Shown piece by piece: positions 1 to 10,125 of a stretch of 64,000 bases of DNA. The notes under the pieces are model-generated. The model saw only the letters and a program-made list of their open reading frames with translations. It was not told where the DNA came from and did not search any database. The stretch is from Blastobasis lacticolella. Taxonomy: Eukaryota; Arthropoda; Insecta; Lepidoptera; Blastobasidae. The stretch is from assembly GCA_905147135.1 (NCBI GenBank), contig LR990067.1, positions 1,178,001 through 1,242,000 on the forward strand, in the 5' to 3' direction. A program made the translations under genes and the position numbers. Each line of letters starts with the position of its first letter. Position 1 is the first letter of the stretch.

Positions 1-97
1 ATGGCAGTGATTGTCATTGATCCGGCCATGTTTGGGATAATGTTGCGCATAGTTCGCGGGTAGATGGCGTGGTGCGAACGTTGAGAGTTTGGCGGCG

Positions 98-503
98 ATA
101 TATATGTCGCAGCCGGATGGTTAAATTAGCCGGTTAACTAAACGGCTAGCTTTTTGAGCAATTATTTAGTTAAAAATTTGCCAGTTTCATAAGATTTTAA
201 AGTGATGTTGAAAGAACGATACTGCCCCGAGTTTACGCAGCTCTTCTACACATTGTTCCAATGCTAACCTACCCACAATAACTTCAAAGTATAATAATAG
301 TTTGCATTAGGTTTCTATTCGGTTAGTTTAGGTTAGCATTATGACAATGAATGGAAGAGCTCCGTAAACTCGAGGCAATATCGTTCATTTGACTTTACTT
401 TCAAAGTTCATGAATTTGGCTAATTTTCAATTAAATAACTGCTTAAGTAGCTAGCCGTTTAATTAACCGGCTAATTTAACCATTTGGCTGCGACATATAT
501 TAT
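98..503. mobile_element. Foldback (long inverted repeat) element FB1
   Basis: The left arm, from ATATATGTCGCAGCC through the TTAAATTAGCCGG block to 'CTAACCTA' near 270, reappears inverted from about 320 to 503. Almost the whole 400 bp therefore forms one imperfect hairpin with arms near 190 bp and a short AT-rich loop at about 280-310. No protein is encoded, which fits a non-autonomous foldback or MITE-type DNA element. The ends lie in TA-rich DNA, so the target duplication is ambiguous. No second copy was noticed in the window. Confidence 0.7.
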
Positions 504-592
504 ATAGAACCTTGGCACTGTACGGATTCGGTTTTTGAACTCCTAACGCGAAAAAAAGGGGTGTTGAAAGAGCGATCCTCGCGATCGCTTCA

Positions 593-800
593 TCCTTATG
601 TTGTGGCCCTTCCAGCTATCCACACGAGCCGCTTTGGTTCGCCCTTTATAATGCGTACGGCTAAGAAATGGAACACGTTACCTGCATGTGTATGATTATA
701 ATGTAGACGCCTTCAAGGCTAGAGTGAATAGGCTGTTCCTAGGCAGGCATGCTCCATCGTCGGCCGCATTGTCACTTACCACCAGGTGAGGTGGCGGTCA
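593..800 (+). pseudogene. Non-LTR retrotransposon RT C-terminal remnant
   Basis: One frame reads HPYVVALPAIHTSRFGSP, then MRTAKKWNTLPACV, and stops. After a frameshift the sequence continues as the DAFKARVNRLFLGRHAPSS type of block. This is the usual carboxy-terminal region of Jockey/CR1-group LINE reverse transcriptases (a W-N-x-LP motif, then a 'YNLDAFKARVNRLFL' tail). Related tails occur at 5895-6005, 6545-6680 and 26755-26880. The copy is frameshifted and 5'-truncated, so it is non-functional. Clade assignment is tentative. Confidence 0.65.
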
Positions 801-829
801 AATGCTTGGCTAGCCCTATTACTAAAAAA

Positions 830-1237
830 ATTATCATGTTAAACGTCAGAGAACACACTCTCATCTAACACGTAACGCTATGTACTCGTAGAGCTCATTA
901 CCACAGCATGCGTTTGTCACTGAATAGCATAAAAAAATTACCACCAAGAATCTTATAACTCGCACCACGCCCGACCATCATAAATTGTACAATGCACCGT
1001 CTCGCGTCTTACTAGAGTCTAGCGCGAGCTGTGAGCCCACCAAATATGGCTCAGCACGTACTCCGCGTATGTGGCAATGGCGATGCTGTCGTGACACGTG
1101 ACACATATGTGTATGATCAATGCTGGCTCATATGGTCGCGTCGTGGGAATCTTAGTTCATCCTCAGCCTCTGCCTGCCTACACTTACAGTGGTAGGCGGG
1201 GTCGTGGTGACGTGAAACTCTTTAGTTTGTACTGCTG
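830..1237. other. Unassigned stretch
   Basis: No recognised repeat, exon signal or RNA gene. Short open frames here have no family resemblance and no codon bias that I can see. Confidence 0.4.
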
Positions 1238-1310
1238 GACCTGGCGCGACGTCGTTCGCGTGGCGTCTTACCCCTACATTTACGCCCTACTCCCCTACCC
1301 TACACTATCA

Positions 1311-1564
1311 CCATCACAGCCCGTAACAATCCACTACAGGACTTAGGGCCTCTCCCACGAAATGGGGGGTTATTGCCATAATCTCCACGCTTGGCAGGCG
1401 AGTTGGAGATCGCAGTGTATAAATATAACAATGGGAAATGCTGCTGCCCATTTTCCAGACTACGGAGACTCTTGATCTTTTGCCTCGAAATCATTAGTCG
1501 CCTTGTACGACACCCATGAGTGTAAGGGGTTGGTGCTATTCTACTCTGCCGGACACCACACGGC
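1311..1564 (-). repeat. Repeat C (TGA-tailed retroposon-like), copy 1
   Basis: Read on the minus strand the unit runs from GGCCGTGTGGTGTCCGGCAG through GGGCAGCAGCATTTTCC, CTGCGATCTCCAACCCGCC, AAGCGTGGAGATTATGG and GGGAGAGGCCC to GGACTGTTACGGGCTGTGAT. Length is about 250 bp. Complete plus-strand copies near 35.2 and 35.6 kb end in a TGATGATGATGA run, which suggests the 3' end of a retroposed unit. At least ten copies are in the window. Here the element interrupts repeat F. Confidence 0.7.
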
Positions 1565-1595
1565 CAACTACCCTATACCGAATGAAACGAATTCA

Positions 1596-1697
1596 ACATT
1601 TCTGTGAGTAGGACATTAAATATCTCTTTCAATCGTCAAAGAAGAGGGGATAGGAAAGTAGGAAGGAAACACAGTGACATGTTGGCCGCCGTAGGAC
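1596..1697 (-). repeat. Repeat G, copy 1
   Basis: The block AAATATCTCTTTCAATCGTC, then AAGAAGAGGGGATAGGAAAG and an ACACAGTGACA end, is the reverse complement of 17360-17435. Two copies in opposite orientation, both inserted inside other repeats, mark a dispersed family of roughly 100 bp or more. Class unknown. Confidence 0.5.
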
Positions 1698-1816
1698 CGG
1701 AGCAACCTACCCTACACCTACTATACCTACCTTTTTTTTCTTACTTACAAAACCTTCCTCTTCAATCACTATCTATTGTTGAAAGTCGCAGTTTAAAAGT
1801 TCTAAACGTATATAAA

Positions 1817-2068
1817 TAAATAAATATTCGTGGACAAATTCACACAGCGCCATGTAGCCCCAAACTAAGCAAAGCTTGTACTATGGCTGCTAGATAACTG
1901 ATATACTACTTAAATACCTTTTAAATACATACTTCTTATACATAGAACACCCAGACCCGTAACAGAAATTAAAATTCATCATTTCAATTTCTGCCCGGCC
2001 GGGAATCGAACCCGGGACCTCTTGCGTGGCAGACCGGCATGTTGACCATTGAACCACTCAGGTCGTCA
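1817..2068 (-). mobile_element. SINE-Gly (tRNA-Gly-derived SINE), copy 1
   Basis: On the minus strand the head reads TGGTTCAATGGTCAACATGC, then GGTCTGCCACGCAAGAGGTC, then GGTTCGATTCCCGGCCGGGC. These are the A-box, a GCC-anticodon-like segment and the B-box of a tRNA-Gly. The body (GAAATTGAAATGATG, TTACGGGTCTGGGTG, GATAACTG-like, AGCTTTGCTTAGTTTGGGGC, ATGGCGCTGTGTGAATTTGT) ends in an AAATA-type repeat. About ten copies are in the window. Non-autonomous, so mobilised by a LINE. Confidence 0.85.
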
Positions 2069-2640
2069 AATATATAGATTTATAGATCTACAATACTTGA
2101 TGTTACCTGAATCACGGTTCGAACATTTCACGCCGGATTCGTAAAATTATTGACAGGAAAGGAAATGGTGATCAGAATGGAACCTTAGACTCGACCGTGA
2201 TACTGTCTTCACAGTCCGTCTATTATTTCTTTGTCGGGCAATGTCGCGGTTTAAATCTAGTAATCTAGTAATAATAAACACAGCCTTATGGGAACACTTC
2301 CGCATAGCAACGCTATAGCCTGTTTTTCATTTATAAATATATTTTTTTTGTTAAATTTTTAATTAGGTCAGAAGTGTATAATTATGAAATAAATATATCG
2401 TGATGAAATTATAAAAATATTAGAGTTACAAACACAGTAAACATAATATTCCGTCCATTAAAAGGTCAAATCTCTCACAACGTTTAATGATGATAAAGTA
2501 AATAATTGACAAATGACAAATACTGATATTTGATACCCGGTATCAATGATATAGGCGTCCCCTCTGCCAGTGGTGTGATTGTCTGACTCCAATGTTCGTA
2601 ATTATCAAGATAATTATTTGCTTTGATAAAAAAACAAAAA
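2069..2640. other. AT-rich unassigned stretch
   Basis: AT-rich sequence with no recognisable repeat boundary, exon or RNA gene. No open frame above background. Confidence 0.4.
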
Positions 2641-3150
2641 TAATCATCTTGGCGTTAATATCCCGGTTGTGCTCTCGCGCATGAGGGCACGGGATCCGCT
2701 TTGACCATGATCCAGGACTTGGCAGATTAGGTAATTACAGTGGAGCGACTGCCATCTGACCTCCGTGACCCTGCTACCAGGTGAACCTGACCAGACTCGA
2801 TAATGGTTTCATCACGAGGGAAAACCCCTCACCGTAAGAGTATCGGTTAGCATTTAACTTATATAATATAACTCAGAAAAGAGTCATTGGTACATGGCCG
2901 CAGTGGGATTCGAACCCGGTAGAGCTCGTCTAATCTAAAATGCCGCGCCCCACTATCGCATTAACGCACACAAGCAAGTTTAAAATATGGACGCAATACA
3001 TATTCGTCGTTCATTGGCTCCCACACAGATGAAGTGTCGTTATCAATATTTGCACTCACACATCGAAATCAACTAACTAAGTAGTGGGGCGCGTCATTTT
3101 AGACTAGATGAGCTCTACCTCTCGCTTACGAGTCGGATACATTCACCGTC
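2641..3150 (-). mobile_element. SINE-B copy 1, interrupted by a MITE
   Basis: On the minus strand a tRNA-like head (GAGAGGTACCGGGTTCGAAT, B-box GGTTCGAATCC) is followed by the TACCAATGACTC, ACATTAGTT, GATGCTCTTACGG, GTCAGATGGCAG and GATCATGGTCAA blocks. The body lies at 2641-2921 and the head continues at 3116-3150. The MITE at 2922-3115 sits exactly within the GGTACC of the head. The tRNA-like internal promoter marks this as a SINE distinct from SINE-Gly. Confidence 0.8.
2922..3115 (+). mobile_element. MITE-1 (TA-flanked, GAGCTCGTC termini), copy 1
   Basis: The termini are inverted repeats of about 35 bp: GAGCTCGTCTAATCTAAAAT followed by GCCGCGCCCCACTA, answered at 3082-3115 by TAGTGGGGCGCGTCATTTTA and GACTAGATGAGCTC. 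The element is flanked by TA on both sides (2920-2921, 3116-3117) and splits the SINE-B sequence GGTACC. This copy lacks an internal block of about 60 bp present in copies 2 and 3. No transposase, hence non-autonomous. The TA duplication is compatible with the Tc1/mariner superfamily, which is inference. Confidence 0.85.
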
Positions 3151-3330
3151 TTTTATCGTGATAAATATACTTTGATAATAACAAAATGCCGCTTTGTCAC
3201 CAAAGCCAAGATGTTTTTTTTTTATATAGAAAATAGACAGATATTTGATTTTTCTATATCTCGAATACTTTCATTCTATGCCTGATATATTAATTCAAAC
3301 AATTCCGATCAAAACTTCCCAGCTTGCTAA

Positions 3331-3500
3331 AGTGGCTGACAGACGTACGAGTAAGTACGCGAACTTGTGGCTCGACGACCTTGCTCGCTCTTGTGTCAGC
3401 CTAAGTTCACGTACTTTAAATCCGCCGAGTAAGTTCGCCGGCGATCCAACATGTTTGATTTTTGCTCGCAGCTCGCGGCTCGCGCGTCTGTCAGCACCGT
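3331..3500. repeat. Inverted-repeat block with CTGACAGACG ends
   Basis: GTGGCTGACAGACG at the left is mirrored by CGTCTGTCAGCACC at the right, enclosing a GC-rich 140 bp in an AT-rich setting. Just downstream, 3538-3580 holds a hairpin (TATCTAAAACCT / AGGTTTTAGATA). It could be a small MITE. No second copy was seen. Confidence 0.4.
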
Positions 3501-3670
3501 AAGCGATGAGGCACCCCAAAGCTAAACTATAAGCTATATTATCTAAAACCTATACCAATCAGGTTTTAGATAACATCGCACCGGTCTAAAATACTTGTCC
3601 ATATCATAGTGGTGACGATTAATGATTCAGAACGCGTATTATACACAAAATAAATAATGTTTCAAGTGTG

Positions 3671-4652
3671 TTTAGGGTGGCCAACTGTCCTGTTATTTCC
3701 AGGACGTCCCGTTTTTCAGCTTTTAGTATGGTGTGTCCTGTATTTTAATAAAAGTACGTGGCGTGGCGTCCTACCCCTACCTAACCCTACACTTACCCTA
3801 CACTTTACCCCTACCTACCCTCTTCTTTTCTAGTCTATAAACTTTCTTGAATAACTCTATCTGTTGCTAAAAACCGCATAAAATACGTTGCGTAGTTTAA
3901 GATCTACGCGTACATTGATACAGATGGCGGGAAGCGACTTTCTTTTATACTAGACTATGTAAAGATTCTTGTACAACATGACAGTTGAAGAGTAATTCGT
4001 TGCACAAATTAGGTAATAAATTACAGCTATAGTAGTTTTGTATACTATACTTGGTAAATTTTAAGAATAAGAATCGTTTATTGCCTTAATATTAGAAAAT
4101 ATCGTGACTTACTATTTCTTATCATTTCGCTGATTTACTTAAATACTTAGTAGTGACTAAACAACAAAAATAACTAAGGCAAATGGACCCGCCTCAGCTT
4201 ATGCGGTCAGGGGACGGTATGGTTCCGTACAGCGCTGTTTTTCGGCCATGCCCATTGAGTTGGTGTTTGAGAATTTAAACTTTATAAAGTAAACAAATAA
4301 TGCAAAACAAAAGATGACTAAACACGTTCCAACACAAATAAAATAACAAGATACTTTGTCCCGTATATTTGAAGTTCGCTCGTACTCACTCGCACATAAC
4401 TGAAATATATTAAAATAAAAAATTATAAACAAATTTCATGATGAGCCCGCGTCATACCGTTATTTTACTTAAAACCGTAATTTCAGAGGCGGGCAACGCA
4501 TGGGTTACTCCCCTGGTGTTGCTGATGTCCATAGGCGGCGGTGACCACGCACCATCAGGTGGCCCGCTTGCCTGTTTATCTGTCGCACAAAAAAAAAATA
4601 GTCAAATGTCACATGTCCTGTAAAATTACCACACAGGGTTGGTCACCCTAAG
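3671..4652. mobile_element. Possible TIR element nesting repeats F and D
   Basis: TTTAGGGTGGCCAACTGTCC at the left is mirrored by GGTTGGTCACCCTAA at 4636-4650, and both ends contain a CCTGT segment. The interior carries a plus-strand repeat F copy (about 3755-3970) and a partial plus-strand repeat D (4478-4600, ending in an A-run). The outer pair may be one old DNA element split by later insertions, but only about 15 bp of inverted repeat supports that. Confidence 0.35.
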
Positions 4653-4779
4653 TGTGCATAATTATTAATCAGAAAGTTGGCGCCACGTGCGAGCTGGTCT
4701 CGATTTCTTGGAGACCTCGCCCGTGGATGTCAGGCAGAGCCGGGCCGTATTTGATAATGCCATCCGCACTGCAGCCCAC

Positions 4780-4998
4780 CCACAGCAGGCTTCTCTCATG
4801 GTAAGGGAAAACATCATGATGAAACCTGCACTTTAAGGCGACTGAACGTGTAACCATGATGCAATCTGGTCAGGTTTCCCTGACTAGTCACGGAAGTCAG
4901 ATGGCTGTAGCTCCATTGTAATTATCTGATCTGCCAAATCCTGGATCTTAGTCAAGCGGGCACCGGACCCCCATGCGCACAACCGGGACATTAACGCA
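4780..4998 (+). mobile_element. SINE-B body, copy 2 (headless)
   Basis: GGGAAAACATCATGATGAAA, GGCGACTGAACGTGT, AACCATGATGCAATCTGGTC, GTCAGATGGC and GGACATTAACGC match the SINE-B body in order. The tRNA-like head is missing; the sequence to the left (4670-4780) is unrelated. 5'-truncation is typical of retroposed copies. Confidence 0.7.
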
Positions 4999-5139
4999 AA
5001 TATGTTTTTTCAAGTGTAATAAGAGAAAGTGCTGGAGTGAAAGAAGCCGTAGTGACTAGAATGAAGAAATGAATGATAACTTGCTTTAGTCATGTAGCGA
5101 GGTTGAATGAGAGGAGTATAACGGAAAAGATGTATCACA

Positions 5140-5250
5140 CACATCCCGTAACAGTCCACTGCAGGAATTAGAGCATCTCCCACGAAAGGGGAGATTATTG
5201 CCATAATCTCCACGCTTGGCAGGCGGGTTGGAGATCGCAGTGTGTAAATT
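5140..5250 (-). repeat. Repeat C, copy 2 (fragment)
   Basis: CCGTAACAGTCCACTGCAGG through GATTATTGCCATAATCTCCA and GGTTGGAGATCGCAGTGTGT, the tail-proximal 110 bp of repeat C. The rest of the unit is absent. Confidence 0.65.
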
Positions 5251-5259
5251 ATTCTTTGG

Positions 5260-5695
5260 GCTTCTATGAGTCCTCCGGCTGTGAAATCTATAATTCGCGC
5301 GAGAGCACAACGCCAATATGACCGATAACATACTAATACAAACTTAGACGATAAATCGGAACAATAACTTACTCCTGCATACCCGTGCCATGTATCTCCT
5401 ATGACCCGAGCCCTGCCCCCCGACACGCGCCCGATAACGCCCGATCCCAGCCGATCGCGACCGACGCAATAACCTTACGAGGTTATCAGCGCTACCCACT
5501 TTACAATATAATAAAACACATGTTGGAAACTAATTAATTGTAATTGATTTCGAGGCGGTGCGTTTTATTTACATTGCGGAGTGAGTGCGTGTGTGATAGA
5601 GTGACATAAATTATGTCGTGTCATGTCAGGGCTCCTTGATGTAACGGGAGGCTGAGACCTACTTGTTACTTTTAAGTTTAAGAACTAGCCAGGCA
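5260..5695. other. Unassigned stretch
   Basis: Mixed composition. One open frame on the minus strand runs through repeat C and has no recognisable family. Nothing supported. Confidence 0.35.
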
Positions 5696-5697
5696 TC

Positions 5698-5898
5698 TGG
5701 CTGCCGTCTCACCTGCTACCTAATTACGTTACTCTGTTGTCAACAGTTCTCTGATTTCAATTATTGAAATTGTTACTTATCAGTTTGGTTCAGTTGCTAA
5801 CAAAGCAATAACCTGAAACTATAAAATCGATCATACGTAATCGCTAAAGTAACAATTTCAATCTCTGACATCAGATAGTTGTTGGCAACAGCGTTGGT
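5698..5898. mobile_element. MITE-3, copy 1
   Basis: The left end (TAATTACGTTACTCTGTTG, then CTGATTTCAATTATTGAAAT and TGTTACTT) is mirrored by AGTAACAATTTCAATCTCTG and GGCAACAGCGTT at the right. The same pair bounds 34766-34982, 53430-53645 and the split copy at 55068-55760. About 200 bp, no coding capacity. The right end runs directly into a LINE remnant. Confidence 0.7.
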
Positions 5899-6005
5899 AA
5901 GCGAGGATGCGGCCGAAGATGGAGCATGCCTGTCTAGGAACAGCCTATTCACTCTAGCCTCGAAGGCGTCCAGATTATAATGGTCAGGGACCACACTAAA
6001 AAAAA
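5895..6005 (-). pseudogene. LINE RT C-terminal tail, copy 2
   Basis: On the minus strand: VVPDHYNLDAFEARVNRLFL, then DRHAPSSAASSLT. This is the same Jockey/CR1-group tail as 593-800. Only the last 35 or so codons remain. Confidence 0.65.
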
Positions 6006-6019
6006 GCGTCGATTGAGGA

Positions 6020-6345
6020 ACGTCGGTGGCGTAATGGTTAAGGGGACCGACTATCCCGAGGTACCAGGTTCGAACCCCAGTGCCGCTATGTACCAATGAC
6101 TATTTTCTGCGTTATGTACATTAGTTGAACACTAAGGATGCTCCTAACGCGAGGGAAAACTTCGTGAGTAAATCTGCACATTCAGGTGACTGAATGTGTT
6201 ACCATGATCCATTCAAATCAGGTTCCCCTGTAAACAGCGTCACGGAGGTCAGATGGAAATCGCTCCACTGCCAAATCCTGGATCATTGTCATGGTGGACC
6301 CCGGGCCCTTGTGCGCGAGAGCGCGACCGGCACATTATGATTATT
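6020..6345 (+). mobile_element. SINE-B, copy 3 (near full length)
   Basis: The tRNA-like head starts at CGTCGGTGGCGTAATGGTTA (A-box) and has B-box GGTTCGAACCC. The body follows (ACATTAGTTGAACAC, GATGCTCCTAACG, GTGTTACCATGATCC, CAGATGGAAATCGCTCCACT, CTGGATCATTGTCATGG) up to the ATTATGATTATTATTA tail. This is one of the best-preserved copies. Confidence 0.8.
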
Positions 6346-6544
6346 ATTAGTCATGATGTAGAATTACTCATTTTGAGCATCGCTTCTTGTATATTCTATG
6401 AGTCATTTGACTCATTGCATGTAGGTAAATGGAATTTGGTATTTTTGCACCTAAACGAAACAAGGCGCTGAATGCTGCGCTTCTGAATTGTTGAACACTG
6501 TTTTAGTAAAGGCGGGCAAAACATTATTGTTATCCCTGCTGCTG

Positions 6545-6680
6545 CTAATGTTCCCTGATCATTATAATCTAGACGCCTTCAGAGCCAGATTGAAAAGGCT
6601 GTTCCTAGACGGGCATGCTCCATCATCGGCCGCATCGCCACTTGCCACCAGGTGGGGTGGCGGTCAAATGCCTGGCTAGT
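6545..6680 (+). pseudogene. LINE RT C-terminal tail, copy 3
   Basis: FPDHYNLDAFRARLKRLFLD, then GHAPSSAASPLATRWGGGQM and a stop. The frame is open for about 45 codons but carries no catalytic RT motif: it is the extreme C-terminus and 3' end of a LINE. Confidence 0.7.
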
Positions 6681-7635
6681 CCAATGAGGAGTTTTCCAGT
6701 AGGTATTATCAATTGGTTTCAAAAAGCCTCAATAGATGGCACTTCTACAATTTTAGTAATTTTTTTCCAATAGGTTCTATGAAATGTATTTTAATACAAA
6801 CCGTTCATATTATCTGTGATTTGTATTGCGTCCATTCTTGATCCAAGTGTCCATGAAACGAATTGACACAGTCAAATTGATGTTTGTTTTGTTTGTAATA
6901 ATTTATTTCAATCTCTAAAGGGTTAAAAACTATTGATGAATACAATATTATCCAATACAACGTACCCAGTGATTATATCCTCTTTGCTAAGATCCTATTT
7001 CAAGCGATTATCAATTACCAAAATTATTTGCTTTTATTTGCTTCTGCTTTTATGTGCTTTTTGCAAATTTTTATGTACTTTTGCTTTTCTTCTGTGTTAC
7101 AAAATGTCGTGTTTTCTAAATTTTTGTGTTGTGGTGTTTCTGTTTGTGTAAATAAATATTTCTTATTCTTATTCTTAAAATTGTCGGGGCGCCATTTAGG
7201 GAGTCGTTAGGAATGCTTTAGATACCTATTGGAAAACTGCTCATTATATAAAAAAAGAAAAAGTGTACATCTATCGTAAAGATAGATGGAAAGTGTGAAA
7301 GGAGAGTGAATGCGGTAATATAGCATTTCATACATTTATGAACAGCCAGACGGTGTCCAAAAGGGCCTGTCTGGTTGATCATAGAGTGCTCGTTTAAGGC
7401 TAGTTTTACCCCGAGCGCGCTCCATATCATTGTAGTAGGATTATATTTTCAATATTACGCTATCGAAGTCAATGAAATTTTGTATACGTAATCTAGAAAC
7501 CAATGTCGGTGCTTGTGGCTTTTGAGTGTTTCGGTAAAATATATTGTTTCCAAGTTACATAGGATTTAATTTGAATGGATATTTTAAATTCCTTGTAACT
7601 TTGAAACGATATATTTAACGATAATCTGAAAAAGT
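6681..7635. other. AT-rich unassigned stretch
   Basis: Long T-rich and A-rich runs (for example around 7020-7180) generate short hydrophobic open frames that I do not consider genes. No exon signals stand out. Confidence 0.4.
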
Positions 7636-7639
7636 ATAG

Positions 7640-7800
7640 ATATATTCGGAACCATCTCATTGAAACTGCCTTTCAAATAGAGAAAGCCGCATCCAAATCG
7701 GTCTATCCGTTCGGGAGCATCGTGGCTCATCGTAACACACCCATATACACAGATACACACGTTAAACTCATAACACCTCTCTTTCCGTCGGTGATTAAAA
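7640..7800 (-). repeat. Repeat H, copy 1
   Basis: ACTGCCTTTCAAATAGAGAA, ATCGGTCTATCCGTTC and TCATAACACCTCTCTTTC recur at 61850-61990, in opposite orientation at 50185-50300, and as a short piece at 10636-10700 (GTTATCAGTTTGACGTGTGT). A dispersed family of about 150 bp of unknown class. Confidence 0.55.
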
Positions 7801-7894
7801 AGGTAAAAACAAATAAACAAGTAACAACTAAAGGAGTACTTAAAAAAAATATTCCGATAACACAGAAAACAATGTTCCCAATCTGATTCGAAAT

Positions 7895-7980
7895 GCGAAT
7901 ACTCGCCCGCGATTGGCCGAGGCCGCGCGCCCCTCCAGCCAATGGGGTCGCGGCGCCTGCGCAGCTGATCAAATAGAAGC
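7895..7980. promoter_or_regulatory. CpG-rich island with paired CCAAT boxes
   Basis: An 85-bp GC-rich patch in AT-rich surroundings contains GATTGGCCG (an inverted CCAAT) and AGCCAATGGGG 37 bp apart, plus CGCGCGCC and GGCGCCTGCGC. It is not part of any repeat recognised here. This looks like a core-promoter or enhancer fragment, but no adjacent exon can be shown. Confidence 0.25.
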
Positions 7981-8154
7981 TTAATTCGGATACGTCACGG
8001 TGTATCGATTTTTTTCTATTGATAAATTCATTCTATATTACGTACGCGTTATAATTGGGCTTCGTCAGTACTGATATCGTATCAATTTCGTAAATTGAGA
8101 CGATAATTGAATTTTGTTTACGACATATCGTCCACTTTTGGTTATGGATGAGCC

Positions 8155-8545
8155 CTCTAATAGACTGGGAGGGCGCCGTAGGTTATCCTACGTCATCGAG
8201 TACAAGAAACCTTCCACTTTTTTTTATGTCATACGATAGGCAAACAGGCAAGCGGGCCACCTAAAGGAAAGTGGTCACCACTGCCTATAGACATTAGCAA
8301 AACCAAGAGTATCGCTAATGCGTTGCCCACCTCTATAACACGTTGCTCCGGCAGCAAAAAGGCAAATGCCCCTCCACTGCCAAAGCCACGGTTCCCCAAA
8401 TCCCCACCCCATGGAGCACTGGAGACCTTACTCACCGGCAGAAGCACAATACTATTTAAAAGAGTATTGTTTAGCTGCGATATTCTGTCTGCGATAAGCA
8501 CATTTGTGCTAGCCGTGCAGAAAACGTTAGTCTGCCAGTGTACAA
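8155..8545. mobile_element. Foldback FB2 terminus interrupted by repeat D
   Basis: TAATAGACTGGGAGGGCGCC, then GTAGGTTATCCTACGTCATC (8155-8215), is the terminus of the FB2 element seen complete at 23713-24202. Repeat D occupies 8217-8500. AAAACGTTAGTCTGCC at 8520-8536 resembles an internal FB2 segment, suggesting that D entered an older FB2 copy. Confidence 0.5.
8217..8500 (-). mobile_element. Repeat D (poly-A tailed), copy 1
   Basis: The minus strand reads CAGCTAAACAATACTCTTTT, GGTGAGTAAGGTCTCCAGTG, CATGGGGTGGGGATTTGGGG, CTGCCGGAGCAACGTGTTAT, GTGGGCAACGCATTAGCGAT and CTTGCCTGTTTGCC, then an A-run. One frame stays open across it (SKVSSAPWGGDLGNRGFGSG), as in copies at 15395 and 28978. The A-tail and 5'-truncation suggest retroposition. 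Confidence 0.75.
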
Positions 8546-8549
8546 ACTA

Positions 8550-9100
8550 GCACTTATTTTTGAACTCAAACTTTTTTGAAAAAGCATATTTACTCAATTT
8601 AATGTTTACAAGAAACACTTATGAACGTCAACAATAAATACATAACCAACGTATTCGCAGAAGTTTAGTTATCATAGTAGTCAAGACAATATTTCAATGT
8701 ATAAATTCATAATAATAATTATTACATTAATTTCTCAGTCAATTTGTAATTAATTATACAAAACATGAAAATTAAAAAATTACAGTATTGTAATATGTAT
8801 AATAAATCCCTTGTCAACCAAATCATTGCATTAAATAAACAAATGAAATAAATCAATATAAATTATTCTAACACTGTTCAATTACATTCAATTTATAAGT
8901 TAAATTTATAATAAATAAATAACAATAAAAATACTGTATCGATCTGAAACTGAGCAGGAAACTTAGAAGAATAAAAAAATTTGATTGGAGTTGGATAAAA
9001 AAAATTCAACTCCATGGAATTTCATCCTCAATGAAATCATTTATCTTATAATATGATTTCTGCACTAATTTACCTTTGATCCAGGATTCCCTGAGACCCA
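8550..9100. other. AT-rich unassigned stretch
   Basis: Very AT-rich with runs of AATAAATAA type. No gene or element boundary can be supported. Confidence 0.4.
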
Positions 9101-9104
9101 AACC

Positions 9105-9345
9105 CTCGACTTTTCCTAGCGATCTTCTGCTTATCGTGTCTATGTTGATATGGGTTAGTTTATTATTATTTGCATTTTTCCAGTCCAAAACTGAGAGACG
9201 CAGACGGCACTGTTTGAGGCTTCAAATAGATCTTCGAGCGGACAGGAGTCTGGGCGGGCCGGGCAGATTAGCTAAGCGATCATACTTATCCCTATCCTCA
9301 TGTGTAGGTTCTAGAAGTAAAAAAAACGAGGTGCCTCACGTCCTC
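9105..9345. mobile_element. Partial foldback FB2 copy
   Basis: GCGATCTTCTGCTTATCGTG and AGGTTCTAGAAGTAAAAAAA with CGAGGTGCCTCACGTCCTCT match internal parts of the element at 23713-24202. Termini are missing or diverged. Confidence 0.4.
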
Positions 9346-9359
9346 TTGGCAGTTTCGCT

Positions 9360-9840
9360 TTCCAGCTACATCATAGTCATAAAAGAGAAAAGTGACTTTG
9401 GCGTTATACGCTTTGACTTAATAATAAATAATAAAAATTTCTTTATTTCTCAAATCTTTACAATATATGAGGTGAGTCATCTCCAGTAAGTAATAAATAT
9501 ACTTGTGTAGGGGTGGCTCGCTCTTTCCCTTAGTTATATCTTATTTATTTTGAGATTCTACAAGTAGGTAGTTTACAATTTTACAAAATTATGTAGGTAT
9601 TCCGTAACATAGACAAATTTGCTGTACTACAATTAAATTATCTTTTATGTTAGTGTGGTGGAGTCATTGATATACTACCAACCGATCAATGGGTGGAGTA
9701 AACTTATAATATTACAGTAATAAAGAAGGTGACTTACGATGTGACTTTGGTCACAGTCTAAAAGATTTGTTTACTTTGGTGGTGGCGCTCTACAAATTCA
9801 TAATTTGTCCAAACATATTTATTTAGCGCAATCTTTAAGA
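9360..9840. other. Unassigned stretch
   Basis: AT-rich, no supported feature. Confidence 0.35.
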
Positions 9841-9841
9841 A

Positions 9842-10125
9842 AGGGGTGCTTCACGCACGAGGGCCCGGAGTCCGCCTAGACCATAATCCAGGATTTGGCA
9901 GATTAGATACGGTAACCTGACCACATTGGATCACGGTTACACATTCAGTCGCCTGAATGTGCAGGTTCCATCACGATGTTTTCCCTCACCGTAAGAGCCT
10001 CGGTTAGTATCTAAGTAATGTACATAACTCAAAAAAGAGTCATTGGTACATGGCCGCAGTGGGATTCGAACCCGGTACCCCTCGCTTATGAGTCAGATAC
10101 CTTACCACTCGGCCACAAACATATG
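9842..10125 (-). mobile_element. SINE-B, copy 4
   Basis: The head on the minus strand is GAGGGGTACCGGGTTCGAAT, with its GGTACC target site intact. The body blocks TACCAATGACTC, CTAACCGAGGCTCTTACGG, GGCGACTGAATGTGTAACC and GGATTATGGTC follow. This uninterrupted copy shows what copies 1 and 5 looked like before MITE-1 insertion. Confidence 0.8.

Larger units (their letters stand above)
1238..1812 (+). repeat. Repeat F copy split by repeats C and G
   Basis: The head of repeat F (GACCTGGCGCGACGTCGTTC, then CCCTACC-rich DNA) occupies 1238-1310. Its continuation (CTACCCTACACCTAC, a TTTTTTCTTACTTACAAAA block, then a degraded form of the GTTGCGTAGTTT region) lies at 1707-1812. Repeats C and G fill the gap. 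Other F copies are at 3755-3970, 11255-11535, 23220-23365, 29745-29950, 32650-32710, 36585-37360 and 38180-38372. The family has a pyrimidine-rich core and the ending GCGGGAAGCGACTTTGTTT. Its class is unknown. Confidence 0.6.

Noticed and set aside
1990..2066. tRNA-Gly-like sequence with good B-box (also at 28490, 32990, 33950 and elsewhere)
   Set aside because: Each is fused to the same SINE body and lacks a proper acceptor stem pairing, so these are SINE heads, not tRNA genes.
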